64,000 nucleotides of DNA, from positions 2,977,001 to 3,041,000 of the forward strand of contig CM055188.1 in the NCBI GenBank assembly GCA_029224185.1. The letters are read 5' to 3'. The position numbers were made by a program, and so were the translations under genes. This document shows, in pieces, positions 8,935-19,879 of the stretch. A model generated the notes under the pieces. It ran no database searches. It was given only the letters and a program-made list of their open reading frames with translations, and was not told the origin of the DNA. The stretch is from Karalla daura (lineage: Eukaryota > Chordata > Actinopteri > Chaetodontiformes > Leiognathidae). Each line of letters begins with the position of its first letter. Positions within the stretch are counted from its first letter, which is position 1.

Positions 8935-10150
8935 TGGTCAGAAACACAAATTTCATTTTGGAACCTGGAATGTGTGAACCCTCATGAACAACAAAGCCAG
9001 TGAATAACCTGAAAGATGAACAGCCATCATCTCCAGGAAATTAAAAAGGTTCCAAATTGGCAATACTTTCTCTGAAACTCACTTGGCGGATGAAGGGCAG
9101 CGGGAGGGGGAAAGCGGCTATACTTTTTTTCTGGAAAAAACCCTCTGGCTGGTCCTCTGGCAAAAATTGGCTGCCCAGAAAAATACGCACATTAGTTTTG
9201 TGGCTGCCACATGACAGTATGTCTGCCACTGCACTGGCTGGCTTTGGAGATTAAATAAAATCCTTTCAGGTGAACACAGGAGTTAAACAGGGATGCATTA
9301 TTACATCGTCACTGTTCTCCAAGTTCTTTGCTGGTATACTCCATCTTAAAGGGAACCAACTGCCACAGAGAGTCCAATTCATATACAGGATTGAAGGCTG
9401 GGACTGAAGACTTTTGAACATCAATAAATTCACGGTTAAGGGATGCAGGATGCAGACTACAATGCCATTATAACCCTCAGAAGAAGACCTACAGTGCACC
9501 TTGACAGCTTTTGTGAAAGCATACAAACAGCTTGGTCTGGCCTTAAATATCAAAAAGACTCAAATCCTCCACCAGCCACCACCAAACAGCTTCACTCCCC
9601 CAAACATCTTCATTGAAAACACCAGGTTGAAAAATATGGACAATTTCCCATACCATGCCAGCCTTCTTTTGTATCTAAAGCCACTATTGATGAAGAGGTA
9701 TATTATCGCCTTAGTTGTAGTGGGGGGCAAAGTCAAGACTAATGAAAAGAGTCTCTGAGACCCTCAACCTCCAGTCAACGACTAAAATCCTAGTCTACAA
9801 AACAGTGCTGCTCTCTAATCTCCTGTATGGGTCAGAAGCCTGGACCACATACAGTACACACCTGGAAGCACTTGCGGCCTTTCATCATCAGTACCTCAGG
9901 ATAACCAGGGAGGATCAGCGGACCTACACCAGCATCCTGGAGGAGGCTGGCATCCCTACAATCACTGGCATCATCGCCCAGCACCAGCTCAGGTGGACTG
10001 GCCATGTGATCAGGATGCCTGATTGTCGCCTCCCCAAACCAGTCTTCTATTCATAGATTGTCCAAGGAAAACATGCCCCATGAGGCCAAAAGAGAACATA
10101 CAAAGATAATGTGGCAGTGTGGAGTAATGAACTGCCACGGCAATGCCGCC
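8935..10150 (+). pseudogene. LINE remnant (endonuclease plus reverse transcriptase C-terminus), probably RTE-type
   Basis: The apurinic endonuclease start is readable at 8950-9250 (FHFGTWNV, then TLMNNKAS, AIISRKLKRFQI, LADEGQ) with three in-frame stops. Most of the middle is deleted. At 9266-9345 the RT palm reads VNTGVKQGC and LFSKFFAGILH. At 9490-9590 it reads DLQCTLTAFVKAYKQLGLAL and NIKKTQILHQ. From 9742 to 10045 one long frame gives LYGSEAWTTYS, ILEEAGIPTITGI and QLRWTGHVIRMPD, the C-terminal domain of such LINEs, ending in a stop at 10054. The YADD region is lost. The endonuclease resembles that of craniofacial-development-protein-2-like ORFs, which suggests RTE; the clade is uncertain. 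Confidence 0.85.
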
Positions 10151-10202
10151 GAGGAAGTTTTAAATTGAGGGTTTAGCTCACCCAGATGATCTCACAACCA
10201 GT

Positions 10203-11602
10203 TGTCACAGTAGGTGACACAGGTTCAATAATTCCACTTGGGCAGAAACGTACTACTAAAATGCTTTATTAATCTTGTACAGTGGAGTGAAATCAGGTCA
10301 ACCACCAGGGCTTAACAAAGTTAAACCAAATACAAAAGTGGAAAAGAAAGAGGTTGAAGACCGGACTGGGGCTTACCAGGGCAGTGGGACCAAATCAAGG
10401 CAAACAGATTACACACACAAAGAAAAAAAAGGAAACCACCACTGACACAGTAAATCAGCAACCAAATCTGGAAGTGAAGGGGGAACCCACGACCAGGGAA
10501 GGGGGATGCTGCCTGGGCTCCGCACAAATAACGAAAAGAAAATTCACAATTAATTACGAAAGCCAAAAAAAGAAGCCCTAGGGTGACCATGAAATCAGAG
10601 TTGACTACATATAGTAAAATCAATTCACAAAATAATCAAACTAGACAATAAGGTCTTAACAAAGGAAACAAAGCAGAAGCAAAAAAAAGACAAAATGTTT
10701 AACCATTAAAAACAATTAGGCCTACTAACAACAATACACATGAAACAAAGGAAAATAAATATCATAATACATGCACGGGAACCACTTGTCGAAGGCCAAA
10801 TCACAGGCCAGAGAAGGTGATAGTGCAGGGTTAAGTCCCAGGCCAGCAGCAAGTGGTAAACCAGCAGTGACTGAAGCAGCCAAATTCAGATGGAGGCAGC
10901 ACTGAAGCAGCAGATTCAGAGGTAACAGCACTGAAGGAGCCAAATTCAGATGGAGAAAGGACTGAAACAGCAGCTGCATTGGGCCGAAACAGGCAGTGGG
11001 CCAGTACACACCGCTGAGGACTGTAATACAAAAAAAACAAAAACAAACACATTTAATGGTTTTGTCCATTCATCAGATTTTAACTAATTAAGATAAAGTT
11101 GCATTCAGGCTTAGCCCCCCACACCAGTGGGCAGCAGCATAGCCTTCTACAGCCTCATGGAAAGAGGCGAGGTTGGCACCTGGCTTCCCCCCACTGCAGG
11201 AGAAGTAAGGGGCCCAAGTTCAGCTGAGAGCCACGCAAAGTAGATGGAATAGCAGACATCGTTGACCTACCAGAAAAAGCGAGAGCCAACACACCCTGCT
11301 CAGACCATCCTTCCCGGCAACCAAACAGCCAACTGTGCGCACAAAACATTAGCATCAGCAATGCGCACGCAGTGGAGCGCAGTCCGTGGCAGGTTTTAGC
11401 ACCCAAAATGCTACTTCACCACCCCAGGCCGCAGCCACGCGAAAGTAAGAGAAAGAGTTGTAGTGCAGATCCGCGAAAGTAAGAGAAAGTAGTGCTGTGC
11501 CGGTCTAAATAGACTCGCCTTGCTCTGCCCAGGGGCGCACCGTTAGAGGGTTGGCACAGTGCTATATGGTGGCATGGAGAGCCACTATATCATATGGTCA
11601 CA
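10203..11602 (-). repeat. Long LTR of a minus-strand Ty3/gypsy element (1.4 kb)
   Basis: Minus strand begins TGTGACCATATGATATAG at 11602, directly after a polypurine tract (AGTGGAGGCTTGG, plus 11603-11616) and the end of pol. It ends ...CCTACTGTGACA at 10203. AATAAAGCATT near the 3' end (plus about 10260-10268) is a polyadenylation signal about 60 bp before the LTR end. It contains a local duplication of a CCATCTGAATTTGGCT word (minus strand of about 10885-10955). Only one LTR of this element is present. Confidence 0.75.
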
Positions 11603-12443
11603 CCAAGCCTCCACTATTGTAGCGTCGAGCAGACAATAGAAAAATAAGCGGGCCATTCGGGCCACGGTTAAAGAGCACCAGACTAATTGTTCGCCACTGG
11701 CCCGGCAGAGATGTTTGCCACTTGGTTGATGGACTGGGGGGACGGGGAGTACCAGTCACAGGAATATCAGTCGGGCCTGCTGCAACCAATGGGCAGGGGT
11801 TTTCAGGGACCGAAAGAAACAAGTCCTCATTGTGAGAGGAGTCACCATCCAATGCTGGTGGTGGTGGAACTGAGAGTGGTGTGTGGTCCTCAGACAGAAA
11901 AATCGGCTTCAGCATGTCTTGATGGACATTCCTGATCTTATGCAAGTCATTTACAGGAACAATACTGTACACTACACCATCTCCGACAGGAGGTTTCACC
12001 ACCTGGTCGACTGCAGAGCTCCAAAGATCTTATGCCCGCCCCTTGCACTGTGATTTCTCAGATACACCCTCTGCCCCACCATCAGTGGTACCTCTCGGAC
12101 ACGTTGTTCGTGCCGCTCCCTCCATCAGTTGGCGGCGGCCAGTAAGTGTTCACGAGCACCATCAAATGCAACCCGAGGTCTGGTCTGGGGTTGAACCACC
12201 CAATCATACACCTCACCAGGTAAAGGGTTGCACCTGACCCAGTAGAAAGTCCATTGGAAGTCGCGGCTCCTGTCCAAACATCAGTTAAAAGGGAGATTCC
12301 CCAGTACTCTGATGAGGGGTAGTATTATAACAGAACAGCACCTGAGGAAAGCAGGAGGCCCAGTCTCGCTTCCGCGAAGACGGGAGGGTGCGAAGAAGGT
12401 TGTGCAAATTTCGACTGAACCACTCACACTGCCTTCTGAACAG
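11603..12443 (-). pseudogene. Ty3/gypsy pol, C-terminal half of integrase
   Basis: The frame enters at 12443 with QCEWFSRNLHNLLRTLP, which contains the last catalytic Glu of the DDE core. It continues CFPQVLFCYNTTPHQSTGE and LMFGQEPRLPMDFLLGQ, with one TAA between. Next come VYDWVVQPQTRPRVAFDGA and VGQRVYLRNHSA. The C-terminal part (open frame 12002-11598) has VGDGVVYSIVPVNDLHKIRN and a proline-rich tail that runs into the LTR. At least two stops are present. Everything upstream (gag, protease, RT, RNase H, N-terminal integrase) is absent, because the element is cut at about 12443 where the next gypsy element's LTR remnant begins. Confidence 0.85.
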
Positions 12444-12503
12444 AGGAATAAACGTTTTTTTAGGAGGAAAAGCTCGTCACTGTCTTTTTGCTGAGACATT
12501 ACA
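12438..12503 (+). repeat. 5' LTR remnant (last 66 bp only)
   Basis: Matches the last part of the LTR at 15008-15073 (GAGGAATAAACGTTTTTTT, then GTCTTTTTGCTGAGACATTA ending CA). The first ~210 bp of the LTR are missing, replaced by integrase sequence of the oppositely oriented gypsy element. Confidence 0.8.
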
Positions 12504-12504
12504 C

Positions 12505-12520
12505 TGGTGTCAGAAGTGAC
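12505..12520 (+). other. Primer-binding site
   Basis: TGGTGTCAGAAGTGAC follows the LTR end by one base and begins with TGG. Primer tRNA not identified. Confidence 0.7.
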
Positions 12521-12601
12521 TTTGGACAGGGCACACCGCTCATTTGAACCAGTTTGCCGTCTCTCCCAGGTGATTGTGGAACTGCTAGCCGCCGCTAGTG
12601 C

Positions 12602-12937
12602 ATGCTAACTATGGACACCAAAAGGGGAAAGTTGGAAGAAGTGTCTGACGAGAGGGGAGGCGCTGCGGGTGGATGGTCGGAGGACTTAGCCAGTCAGCTC
12701 AAGAATACTACACTCGAGGCCAGGCGTTGGCTGAGGGATGCCACTGTGAAAATGGCGAATGAATATGGTTTGTCCCCTTCATCTGCGGTTCGCACCGCTC
12801 CTCGTCCGACCGGAAGTGATCCTTCGGGGCAGACTGGTGGCAGCTTGGATGGCGCCCTTCGCCCGACTGGTGTTTCTTAGGTAAAGGTACCTAAGTACTT
12901 CGGTAGGGCCGATTGGGAGGATTTTTTGGCTCGGATA
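12602..12937 (+). pseudogene. gag, N-terminal fragment
   Basis: Starts at MLTMDTKRGKLEE (12602), about 100 bp after the primer-binding site. The frame stops at 12880 (RPTGVS*), then continues in frame as VKVPKYFGRADWEDFLARI, a motif typical of gypsy Gag at the start of the capsid region. Most of capsid and the zinc knuckle are deleted. Confidence 0.7.
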
Positions 12938-13406
12938 ATTTGTATGGGGAGCCAGCTGTTGTGGTGGGGCGTGCATCGGCAGGTGTTTCCTGCTACATTC
13001 CTGTCGTGGTGGAGGGAGTGCCCTGTTCGGCACTGGTGGATACGGGGTCAACAGTGACTGTGGTGAGACCAGATGTGATTCCAGGGGGGACACAACTGGA
13101 GCCCACCTTGGTGTGATTGCACACGGTTACAGGTGAGTTGGCTCATATGAAGGGCAGAGGAATGCTGCCGGTGACTGTGGGGCAAAGGACACTGTGTCAT
13201 CCGGTGTGGGTAGAAGCCTCTGTTTCCTGGGATTGGATTTCATGAGGGGCGCAGGCTGTCAGCTGGATCTCTTAAGAGGCACTGTGAGTTTTCAGGGGGG
13301 CCCAGTGATTGCTTTGTTCCCCAGGTTTCTGCCTTGCCCGATCCCCGCTTTCCCCACATTGAATGCAGTTGAGACTGTGGCTGCTCACGTTTTTCCCAGA
13401 CCACTC
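12913..13406 (+). pseudogene. Retropepsin-type aspartic protease
   Basis: Frame 12913-13116 contains GVSCYIPVVVEGVPCSALVD followed by TGSTVTVV: the catalytic Asp of the D-T/S-G motif is intact. A stop (GTG TGA) at 13116 and a shift follow. The second half of the protease is recognisable at 13226-13290 as CFLGLDFMRGAGCQLDLLRG. The protease joins directly to integrase with no reverse transcriptase between. Confidence 0.8.
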
Positions 13407-13429
13407 CCCTCCACAGAGTGAGGTTGGTG

Positions 13430-14573
13430 GTTGGGGCCATGCATGGAGCTGCAGGTTCTGGGCATTTTGGAGTGAGGAAAACTCTGCATCGCCTCCGTTA
13501 AAGTTTCTATTAGGGACGATGCCGGAGAGATGTGGAGGATTTTCGCCGCCGTTGTGACCCCTGCACAGCCCGCAAGGGCCATACAGGGCGTTCACACGCA
13601 CCGCTTCAGAATTTTCCTGTGGGAGGGCTGATGGAGAGAGTGGCAGTTGACATAGTAGGCCCATTTCCACGCTCGGCCAAAGGTGACCGCTACGTCCTCT
13701 CCCCCTTGGATTATTTGCGTGTGCAAGACCCGCACCACTCCGTTTCATCCGCAGAGCGATGAGTTGGTGGAAACCTTTCATCGAACACTGGGTCAGCAGC
13801 TAGCGATCCTCACAGCGAAACATCAGCAAGACTGGGATGACCATCTGCCCCTAGTGCTCATGGTATGTTGTTCAGCAGTTCAGGAGACCACAGGCTGCAC
13901 CCCAGCTCTCCTCATGCTGGGGAGAGAGCTCTGCACCCCGGCGGTACTGGCATGTGGCTGGCCCCCAGATCAGGGAGATAGATCTCTAGGTCCAGAGTAT
14001 GCCAGGAAGCTCCAAGATCGCCTGGAGTCGGTGCACAGGTTTGCCAGGGAGCAACAATTGAAAGCCGGAGCGAGACAAAAGTGGAACTATGATGTGCAGG
14101 CGAAAGGGAGACACTTTACGGCTGGAGAGCTGGTTTGGGTCTTTAGCCCTCAACGCAAGAAGGGCCGGTGCCCGAAGCTAGACAGCCAGTGGGTGGGCCC
14201 ACTTAAAGTTTTGGAGCGGCTAGGAGAGGTTGTCTACAGGGTGCAGTTGCCCGGGAGAGGCAGAAAGGTTGCACTGCACAGAGAAAGGCTGGCTCCCTAC
14301 CGAGGGGGCTCTTCCTCTTCAGAAGGTGGCACACTGGAGGTTCCTGACAGTTTTGTGAGACAGCCTGCTTCCACGGGCCCGACACAGTCCCTAGTTGCCC
14401 CTGTTTCCCCTCCTCCTGGCCACCTGGTGGGGGCAGATTCCCTTTTCCCTTATCCCCGGCCCCCGAGTCAGCTCGCCCTCAGAAACGGAGGAGAGTCCCG
14501 GCTAAGCTCTTTGACTTTGTTGGCCCACTGTGTGGGGAAAACAGTGAGAGTGAGTTCGATTGAGACAGAGTGA
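13430..14573 (+). pseudogene. Ty3/gypsy integrase with internal deletion
   Basis: The zinc-binding N-terminus is at 13440-13580 (GHFGVRKTLHRLR, a stop, then CDPCTARKGHTGRS). The first catalytic Asp is in RVAVDIVGPFPRS (13630-13700). The frame then jumps over a deleted part of the core, losing the second Asp, to PFHPQSDELVETFHRTLGQQ (from about 13740), with the catalytic Glu. The long frame 13683-14573 continues with QDWDDHLPLVLM and the C-terminal GPY/F-like region (KLDSQWVGPLKVLERLGE, VALHRERLAPY). The tail beyond 14300 is Pro/Ser-rich. It ends about 220 bp before the 3' LTR. Confidence 0.85.
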
Positions 14574-14793
14574 GACCATGTTACCGGGTTCAGAGAGGGC
14601 TAGAATGCACCCTGGTCTCACCAGAGGGCCTGGTAGTCTACCCAGACGCTCCTAGTTTAGGGGTTTGGTCTGGACGTGAAACTTTGTCATGGGTTTATTA
14701 AAAAAATATGTATATGTGTTGTAACTTTAACTTTGTGCAGGTTCTCTCTCAGGGGTGAGGAGCTTTGTGTGTGTGTGGGGGGGGGGGGGGTAG

Positions 14794-15073
14794 TGTAACG
14801 GACCCTAGTTATAAAGTTGTTAGTTTGTCACCCTTCCTGTCATTTACTGGACTGCGGGTCCTGTCGGTCAAGGTGGATGGGGGGTGAGGATTGGTGAGAT
14901 TGGGAGAGGGCGGAATTCCGGGGTCAGTGGTGGATGAACTGGAAGTTGTTGTCATGCTGTAGTTATGTTACCTGGCGGAATTCATGTGTTACAGTGATCC
15001 TGTGATGAACGGAGGAATAAACGTTTTTTTTGGAAAAAAAAGCTTGTCACCGTCTTTTTACTGAGACATTACA
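14794..15073 (+). repeat. 3' LTR (280 bp) with polypurine tract
   Basis: Begins TGTAACGGACCC at 14794 right after a G-rich polypurine tract (14777-14793) and ends GAGACATTACA at 15073. AATAAA is at about 15016. It is the complete version of the remnant at 12438-12503. Confidence 0.85.
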
Positions 15074-16700
15074 GTATGTTTCGTCTCGTTGTGGCATTAA
15101 TTTTAATTAACTTTCACTTGTGCCGCTGCCTTGCAACATGCAACACAACAGAGTGGCTCAAACACACAGTAGGCTATTTACGCAATGTTTGTTCGTGTTT
15201 CCCTTTGGCTGTCGGCCTCTGGGGTGGGTGGGAGCTCCAACTGCTCTGATAGTTCAGTCTCCAGTGGTTCTTAGAGTCCTGTGTACAGTGAGCCGAGTGT
15301 GACAACAGATGCCAGTGTTGCTCTACCATTGCTTTGGCCATCACTTGTCTTTGGCAGAGATAGACATTTGTTTATATATGTGTGGAGGCACACACTGATA
15401 TGTATGATATCTCCTTTACATGCACACCTGCATATACAGAAGCATACACATACAAAGTACCTCAAATTGTAGGTGCAAACTTTTGGCTCAAGCTTTTAGT
15501 CACCTCAATGCCTTAAACATCCACTGCACTACCCCTGTCTTTGTACTTGTTTAATGTGGGTTCTCTCTCCCTTTCCATTTCTCTCTTTGTCTCTCCCACC
15601 CCTTTCCTGTCAGGATTCAGAGCACGAGACATCAGTCAGATGAGTGATTTAAAAATGGTGCAGCTGGCAACCCAGGCAAGTGGGCCTGTAAAGCAGTAGT
15701 AGTGGACAATGTACTTATGTGAAGAAAGGCAAAACCGCAGTAATGGCATTGGAACAAGTGGAGGAACGAGGGTGGAGGAGTTTGGAGGCAGGGCAAAGAT
15801 TTGTAAAGAGAGATAGGGAATAAGGGAGGCATGGATGGGGTGGAAAAGCAGCAATTAATTTGATTAGGAGACCAGCTTTAGAAAAGCACCAATGATATGT
15901 CACCTCTCATTAAAACCCACAAACAGCACTCTAATTTAACACAGCACCCATTCTGGAGATGATGCTCAGCGTCAATGCAGATTTTGTTCTCTCCAGCCAT
16001 GCTCAGTTGCATATCATTGACTTGCGAATACTACATGTGGCTTTGGATTGAATAGTCTAGTTGGGCACAGAAAGAGTGAGTCAAAGAGACAGTTTGAAAG
16101 AGAAAGAGAGAGAGGTGTATTCAGGAAACATACAGAAGGCTGGCAACCAAAGCGTACGGAGTCTGAATTAGGGAGTTAATGACTTCTTCAGGTTGACCTG
16201 TCAGTCAATTAAGTCATTAAAGCTGTTTGATGAAATTATTACATTGGCCCATCACATTGAGATTGCAATATGTCACCTGAGTTAGTTAGCAGGGTTCACA
16301 TATGTCACCAGCTGGAGAAGGGAGGCCTCTGTGCGATATTGATCTATCTATTTACAGGGACTCAACTATGATACATGTTAAATGTAACTCTTAAATCAGT
16401 ACATAATACATTTATTGCTTAAAATAACAGGTAAGCTGCTGTAGTTATCGTGCTTATAGTTGTTGTAGTGACTTAAGCCCTGCACTTTAGTGCAGGGTTC
16501 CCCAGTTGTCACTGTACTGTGCTGTCACTGTGGAACTACTTAACTGATCACAGAAGTAAATCGCAAGTATGCCACAGGGTTTCTACAGGGTTTATTGGTT
16601 AAATCAAGAAACACATCAGCATACACCAATCAGATGCAGAGATGGTACTGTGCTCACAAATGCATACAAAGAGATGGAAAAAAACACACAACTAGTTGAC
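15074..16700. other. No recognisable gene
   Basis: Mixed composition with TC- and AC-rich short runs (15550-15600, 15440-15460) and an AGAGAG run (16098-16112). A perfect 8-bp hairpin, CCCTGCAC-TTTA-GTGCAGGG, is at 16478-16497. No frame shows family motifs. Confidence 0.6.
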
Positions 16701-17320
16701 TCTTGGGCCATCAACTGCCACTGATGTCGACTTGCCTGTTACATACGGAAGTGATTTTGATTGTGTCGGTGCTCCTTCCCTGGAAGGCTTCCTGCTCCAC
16801 CCTCCTGTATTGGTTGGATCCTGCCTGGGATTACTTCTTCACTCCTAGCCCCTTTGATGTACTCTTAAGGGCTGAGCAGCCAGCCATCATAGCCATTTGG
16901 CCGATTTGGGGTGTCTGCCATGTGCTTGTTGGTTGCTGAGAATATGTGCTGTGTAATCTGTGGAAGCCAGAGCCTGTGGGGGAGGTCTGCCATTTCTGTG
17001 GTCCGAGTTTTCTCTTGTTTTTCCTTGGTTGCTAGGGAGTTATATGTATTTTTGTGACATTTCTTTTTTGGATGATTTAGCTGCAGGTCAGTATGTTCTT
17101 TAAGTTTATGTTAGGGATGTTTTGTTTATGTTGGCTTTTGGCTGTCCCTGAAGTATTGGCTTGATTAAATTTTCATCACAAATGTTCCCTCCCTTATCCC
17201 AATAAAACAACTTTGGTACGTCATATAATTGAGGGTTGTCCATGAGATCAATTCTTGTTGAGCCAAATACTAGCTGGTAAGACTTCTGGAGACTAAGCAT
17301 ACAGAACTACAATTTGGTTG
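16700..17320 (+). other. Possible LTR/leader of the Gmr1-like element (tentative)
   Basis: This stretch immediately precedes the gag remnant and is T/G-rich with an AATAAAAC signal at about 17200, as expected near the end of an LTR. Clear TG...CA ends and a primer-binding site were not found, although ATTTGGTTGTTG at about 17311 might be a decayed one. Confidence 0.3.
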
Positions 17321-17339
17321 TTGTTTTCTGGGTGAAACA

Positions 17340-18415
17340 TGGCCAGTGATGACTCTGGGTTGGGTTGAGTTTTTGAAAAATCCCTCATGGGATAAATTGG
17401 GCAAGTGTTTGAAGGACGACCTGTTATAGCAGTGCATTTTGAGATGGATGTTTCTAAACTATTGCATAAAAAAGAGCTGAGGGTTGGTGTTTCAGGAAAA
17501 AACTGGCAGAGGAGGGGTTTCTGTTATTGATTGCCTCTCAAGATGCATCTCGTCACAGACTTGCTAACGAGGAATTTTGGCCTACTTGAACACAGGGGGA
17601 TGGGCAGACCCCAGCTGCTGCTCCTCCAGTAAAGCCTTGGAGTGATGAGCTCTTCCAGTCTTTTGCCAGGCCCTCCATCTCTCCAAAGTTTAAGGAAGAG
17701 AAAATCAAATTAGCTAAACTGGGGTTTGAAGCTCAGGATAAAGCCAGAGCTTGTCATGCTGAAAGTGACCTTTGATAGCTGGAATTGGAGGCTGAAATTG
17801 AGAAGGTATTGAAACTTAATAAGCTAGAGCTTCAACATCAGGCAGAGAAAGAGATTAAGTTGTGTCAGATGGAGTTGCAAGATCATAGTGCGGTTACTCA
17901 ATCTCTGACTCATGCTGGCTTACTTGATTCAGCTTCCAGTTTATTGGCTGGCAGCACCGCATCACTGGTGAGTCAAAGTTATTTTGATGTGAGCAAACAT
18001 AGTACTGGTGCCCCCATTTCGGGAGTCAAAAAGTTATACTCACTTTAATGTGTTTGAACATGTTGCAGCTCCATTGTATTGGCCAAAGGAAATGTTCCCT
18101 CTGCTTCTTCAGTGTAAATTATTTGGGAAGGCCCTGGAAATCTGTGCAACTTTGTTGTTATTATAGTTTGCAATATGATATTGTGAAGTCTGCCATCCTT
18201 GCTGCCCACAAGTTAGTTTCTAAGTTTACAGACAATGTTTCCGGAATCATAATAAAACAGCAAATCAAACTTTTGATGACTTTGCCAGAGAGAAGACAGT
18301 TCTCTTTGATAAGTGGTGTACTGCCAACAAAGTCATAGATTTAAATGCACTTCATGAGCTGGTATTGCTTGAAGAGTTCAAGAATTCTGTGCCTGAATGA
18401 ATTGTAGTTCATTAG
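17340..18415 (+). pseudogene. Gmr1-like Ty3/gypsy gag with SCAN-like capsid domain
   Basis: Three frames together read as one Gag. The start (17340-17480) has ATGGCCAGTG and FLKNPSWDKLGKCLKDD. The middle (17640-18000) is a Glu/Lys-rich coiled coil (LELEAEIEKVLKLNKLELQH). At 17980-18340 comes the capsid part: YFDVSKH, then VFEHVAAPLYWPKEMFPLLL, QCKLFGKALEICATL, SLQYDIVKSAILAAHKLV, EKTVLFDKWCTANKVIDL and LHELVLLEEFKNSVPE. The pattern of short helices with LLQCKL..GKA is the Gag region from which vertebrate SCAN domains are thought to derive (Gmr1 group). At least six stops or shifts make it dead. Pol is not attached; the tract ends about 18415. A Gmr1 pol lies at 32-35.7 kb on the other strand. 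Confidence 0.75.
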
Positions 18416-18739
18416 AATGAACTCTTTAAGATTTTCCCAAATACTCTTTGAACAGAGCAAGGATTTTTCAACAGAACGTTTCTGAACATGCTATTTTTCA
18501 TTTGAAGGCACAAAATATTTATATTTGAACACCAAAACATAATTATTTAAGAAAAAGCTAAAATGACCAGGGACATTATTACTAGCCCCCTTTAAGAAAT
18601 GGCCATTTATTAAGTCATCACACAAGCCAATTTTGTGCAGTGTTTTAACTCAACAGGTGATTTACTTAAATGTGATCAGGTGAAACAGGTCATTTCACTC
18701 AAGAAAACATGGAATAAAACCCTCAGTATTGGTCATTGA

Positions 18740-19295
18740 GCTGTTAGTTGAGAGCACTAAGCCGAAAACAAGGGAAATCAGTTTTGACCTTAGAAAAAGA
18801 ATTATTGCTAATATTGCTATATCAAAGCTATCCAAGAACTGGAGAGAGAGGTATAATCCAGAAATTCAAAGACAGCCACATTGTGCAGAACAAGCCTGGC
18901 AGAGGTAAGAAGCGAAAGTTTTCAAAGACACTGGAAAGAAAACTTGTGAGAGATGTCGCTAAAGGCCCCAGAAAAACTGCCAAAACACGAGTGAATGACT
19001 TCACAACATCAAAAAACATGGTTTCGAAGAAGACCATCACTAGAGCTCTGCACAGGAATGCAATGCAAGGTTGCAGACCAAGCTGTCTTTTCCACTTAAG
19101 AGGAAAAGACAGCTTCAAGCCAGACTTAAGTATGCTCGGGAAACCTGAAGAAAGATTACTTCTACTGAAAGCATGACTTATGGTCTGATGAGACTTAACT
19201 AGAGGTCTTTGGCAAAAGAGAAACTGCTTTTATTTGGAGAAAAAAGAGAGGGGCATTTACCCCTTCAGCCCTTCACCAGCCCTTACCAGGAAATG
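18740..19295 (+). pseudogene. Tc1-like transposase fragment (third copy)
   Basis: Frame 18748-19176 contains IIQKFKDSHIVQNKPGRGKK, KFSKTLERKLVRDVAKGPRK and VSKKTITRALHRNAMQGCRP, the paired-like DNA-binding part of a Tc1 transposase. The beginning (18750-18850) is in another frame. After 19135 two shifts lead to YFYWKHDLWSDET, holding the first catalytic Asp, then VFGKRETAFIW. The copy is cut off at about 19295, before the second Asp. The 5' end and inverted repeat were not securely located; ATTATTACTAGCCCCCTTT at about 18576 may be part of it. Confidence 0.85.
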
Positions 19296-19618
19296 ATAAA
19301 AAAAGCTATAAAAGTAAAATGAGACAGATTTGTCTCAAAATTGTTTGTCTCCTGTCATGAAAAGCAAAAATGTTTCATTCCATAATTAATGTTTAAACTT
19401 ACCAATGACCTCGCCTGTGCCCAGGAAAAGTTATAAAAACATTAAAATGACTTTTCAAAGCTCCACACAACATGGCACATTGTTGCTTTGCCAATGTTTT
19501 GCCAACTGTGCACAAAAAAAATGCCACTGGCAAAAACAAAAAAACAATTAAAGCCGTAAACAGCTGTGAGCGGATCCGAGCCTTTGCGCCCGTCGGGGTA
19601 TTGGCAATCGCACAGTTA

Positions 19619-19796
19619 ATATAGGTACTGTCAAAATACTTGTCGAAAGATGAAACTTTATTATTGCAGTCACACTTAGTATAATACTGCATTGAAAATG
19701 AAATATTGTGCCTGGTTTAGCAAAAATCATAATTAATGAGTCACTGGAGTTTCATTTGCCTCTCACATGGCCACTAAATGGAGTTGATCAGGTTCA
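19619..19796. repeat. Arm of a 6-kb-spaced inverted repeat (mate 25572-25755)
   Basis: The text TGAAACTTTATTATTGCAGT ... GTCACTGGAGTTTCATTTGC ... ACTAAATGGAGTTGATCAG recurs in reverse complement at 25572-25755 (CTGATCAACTCCATTTGGTG ... AATGAAACTCCAGAGTGACT ... ACTGCAATAATAAAGTTTCA). Both arms are next to GATA/TATC runs. Confidence 0.85.
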
Positions 19797-19827
19797 GAGA
19801 TAGATAGATAGATAGATAGATAGTAGG

Positions 19828-19868
<41 letters not shown>
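19797..19868. repeat. Back-to-back (GATA)n / (TATC)n microsatellite
   Basis: About six GATA units (19797-19822) are followed after GTAGGTC by about ten TATC units, making the locus an inverted repeat able to fold on itself. It stands at the inner end of the inverted-repeat arm 19619-19796. Confidence 0.95.
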
Positions 19869-19869
<1 letters not shown>

Positions 19870-19879
19870 AGAGATCTAT

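Larger units (their letters stand above)
12438..15073 (+). mobile_element. Internally deleted Ty3/gypsy element
   Basis: Order on the plus strand: 5' LTR remnant (12438-12503), primer-binding site, gag start, protease, integrase, polypurine tract, 3' LTR (14794-15073). Reverse transcriptase and RNase H are missing entirely, so this 2.6-kb copy cannot be autonomous. The two LTR ends match in the stretch GAGGAATAAACG... to ...GAGACATTACA. Confidence 0.85.

Noticed and set aside
10321..11406. Minus-strand ORFs of 80-115 codons inside the 1.4-kb LTR
   Set aside because: They are hydrophobic, motif-free frames inside an LTR with overlapping alternatives.
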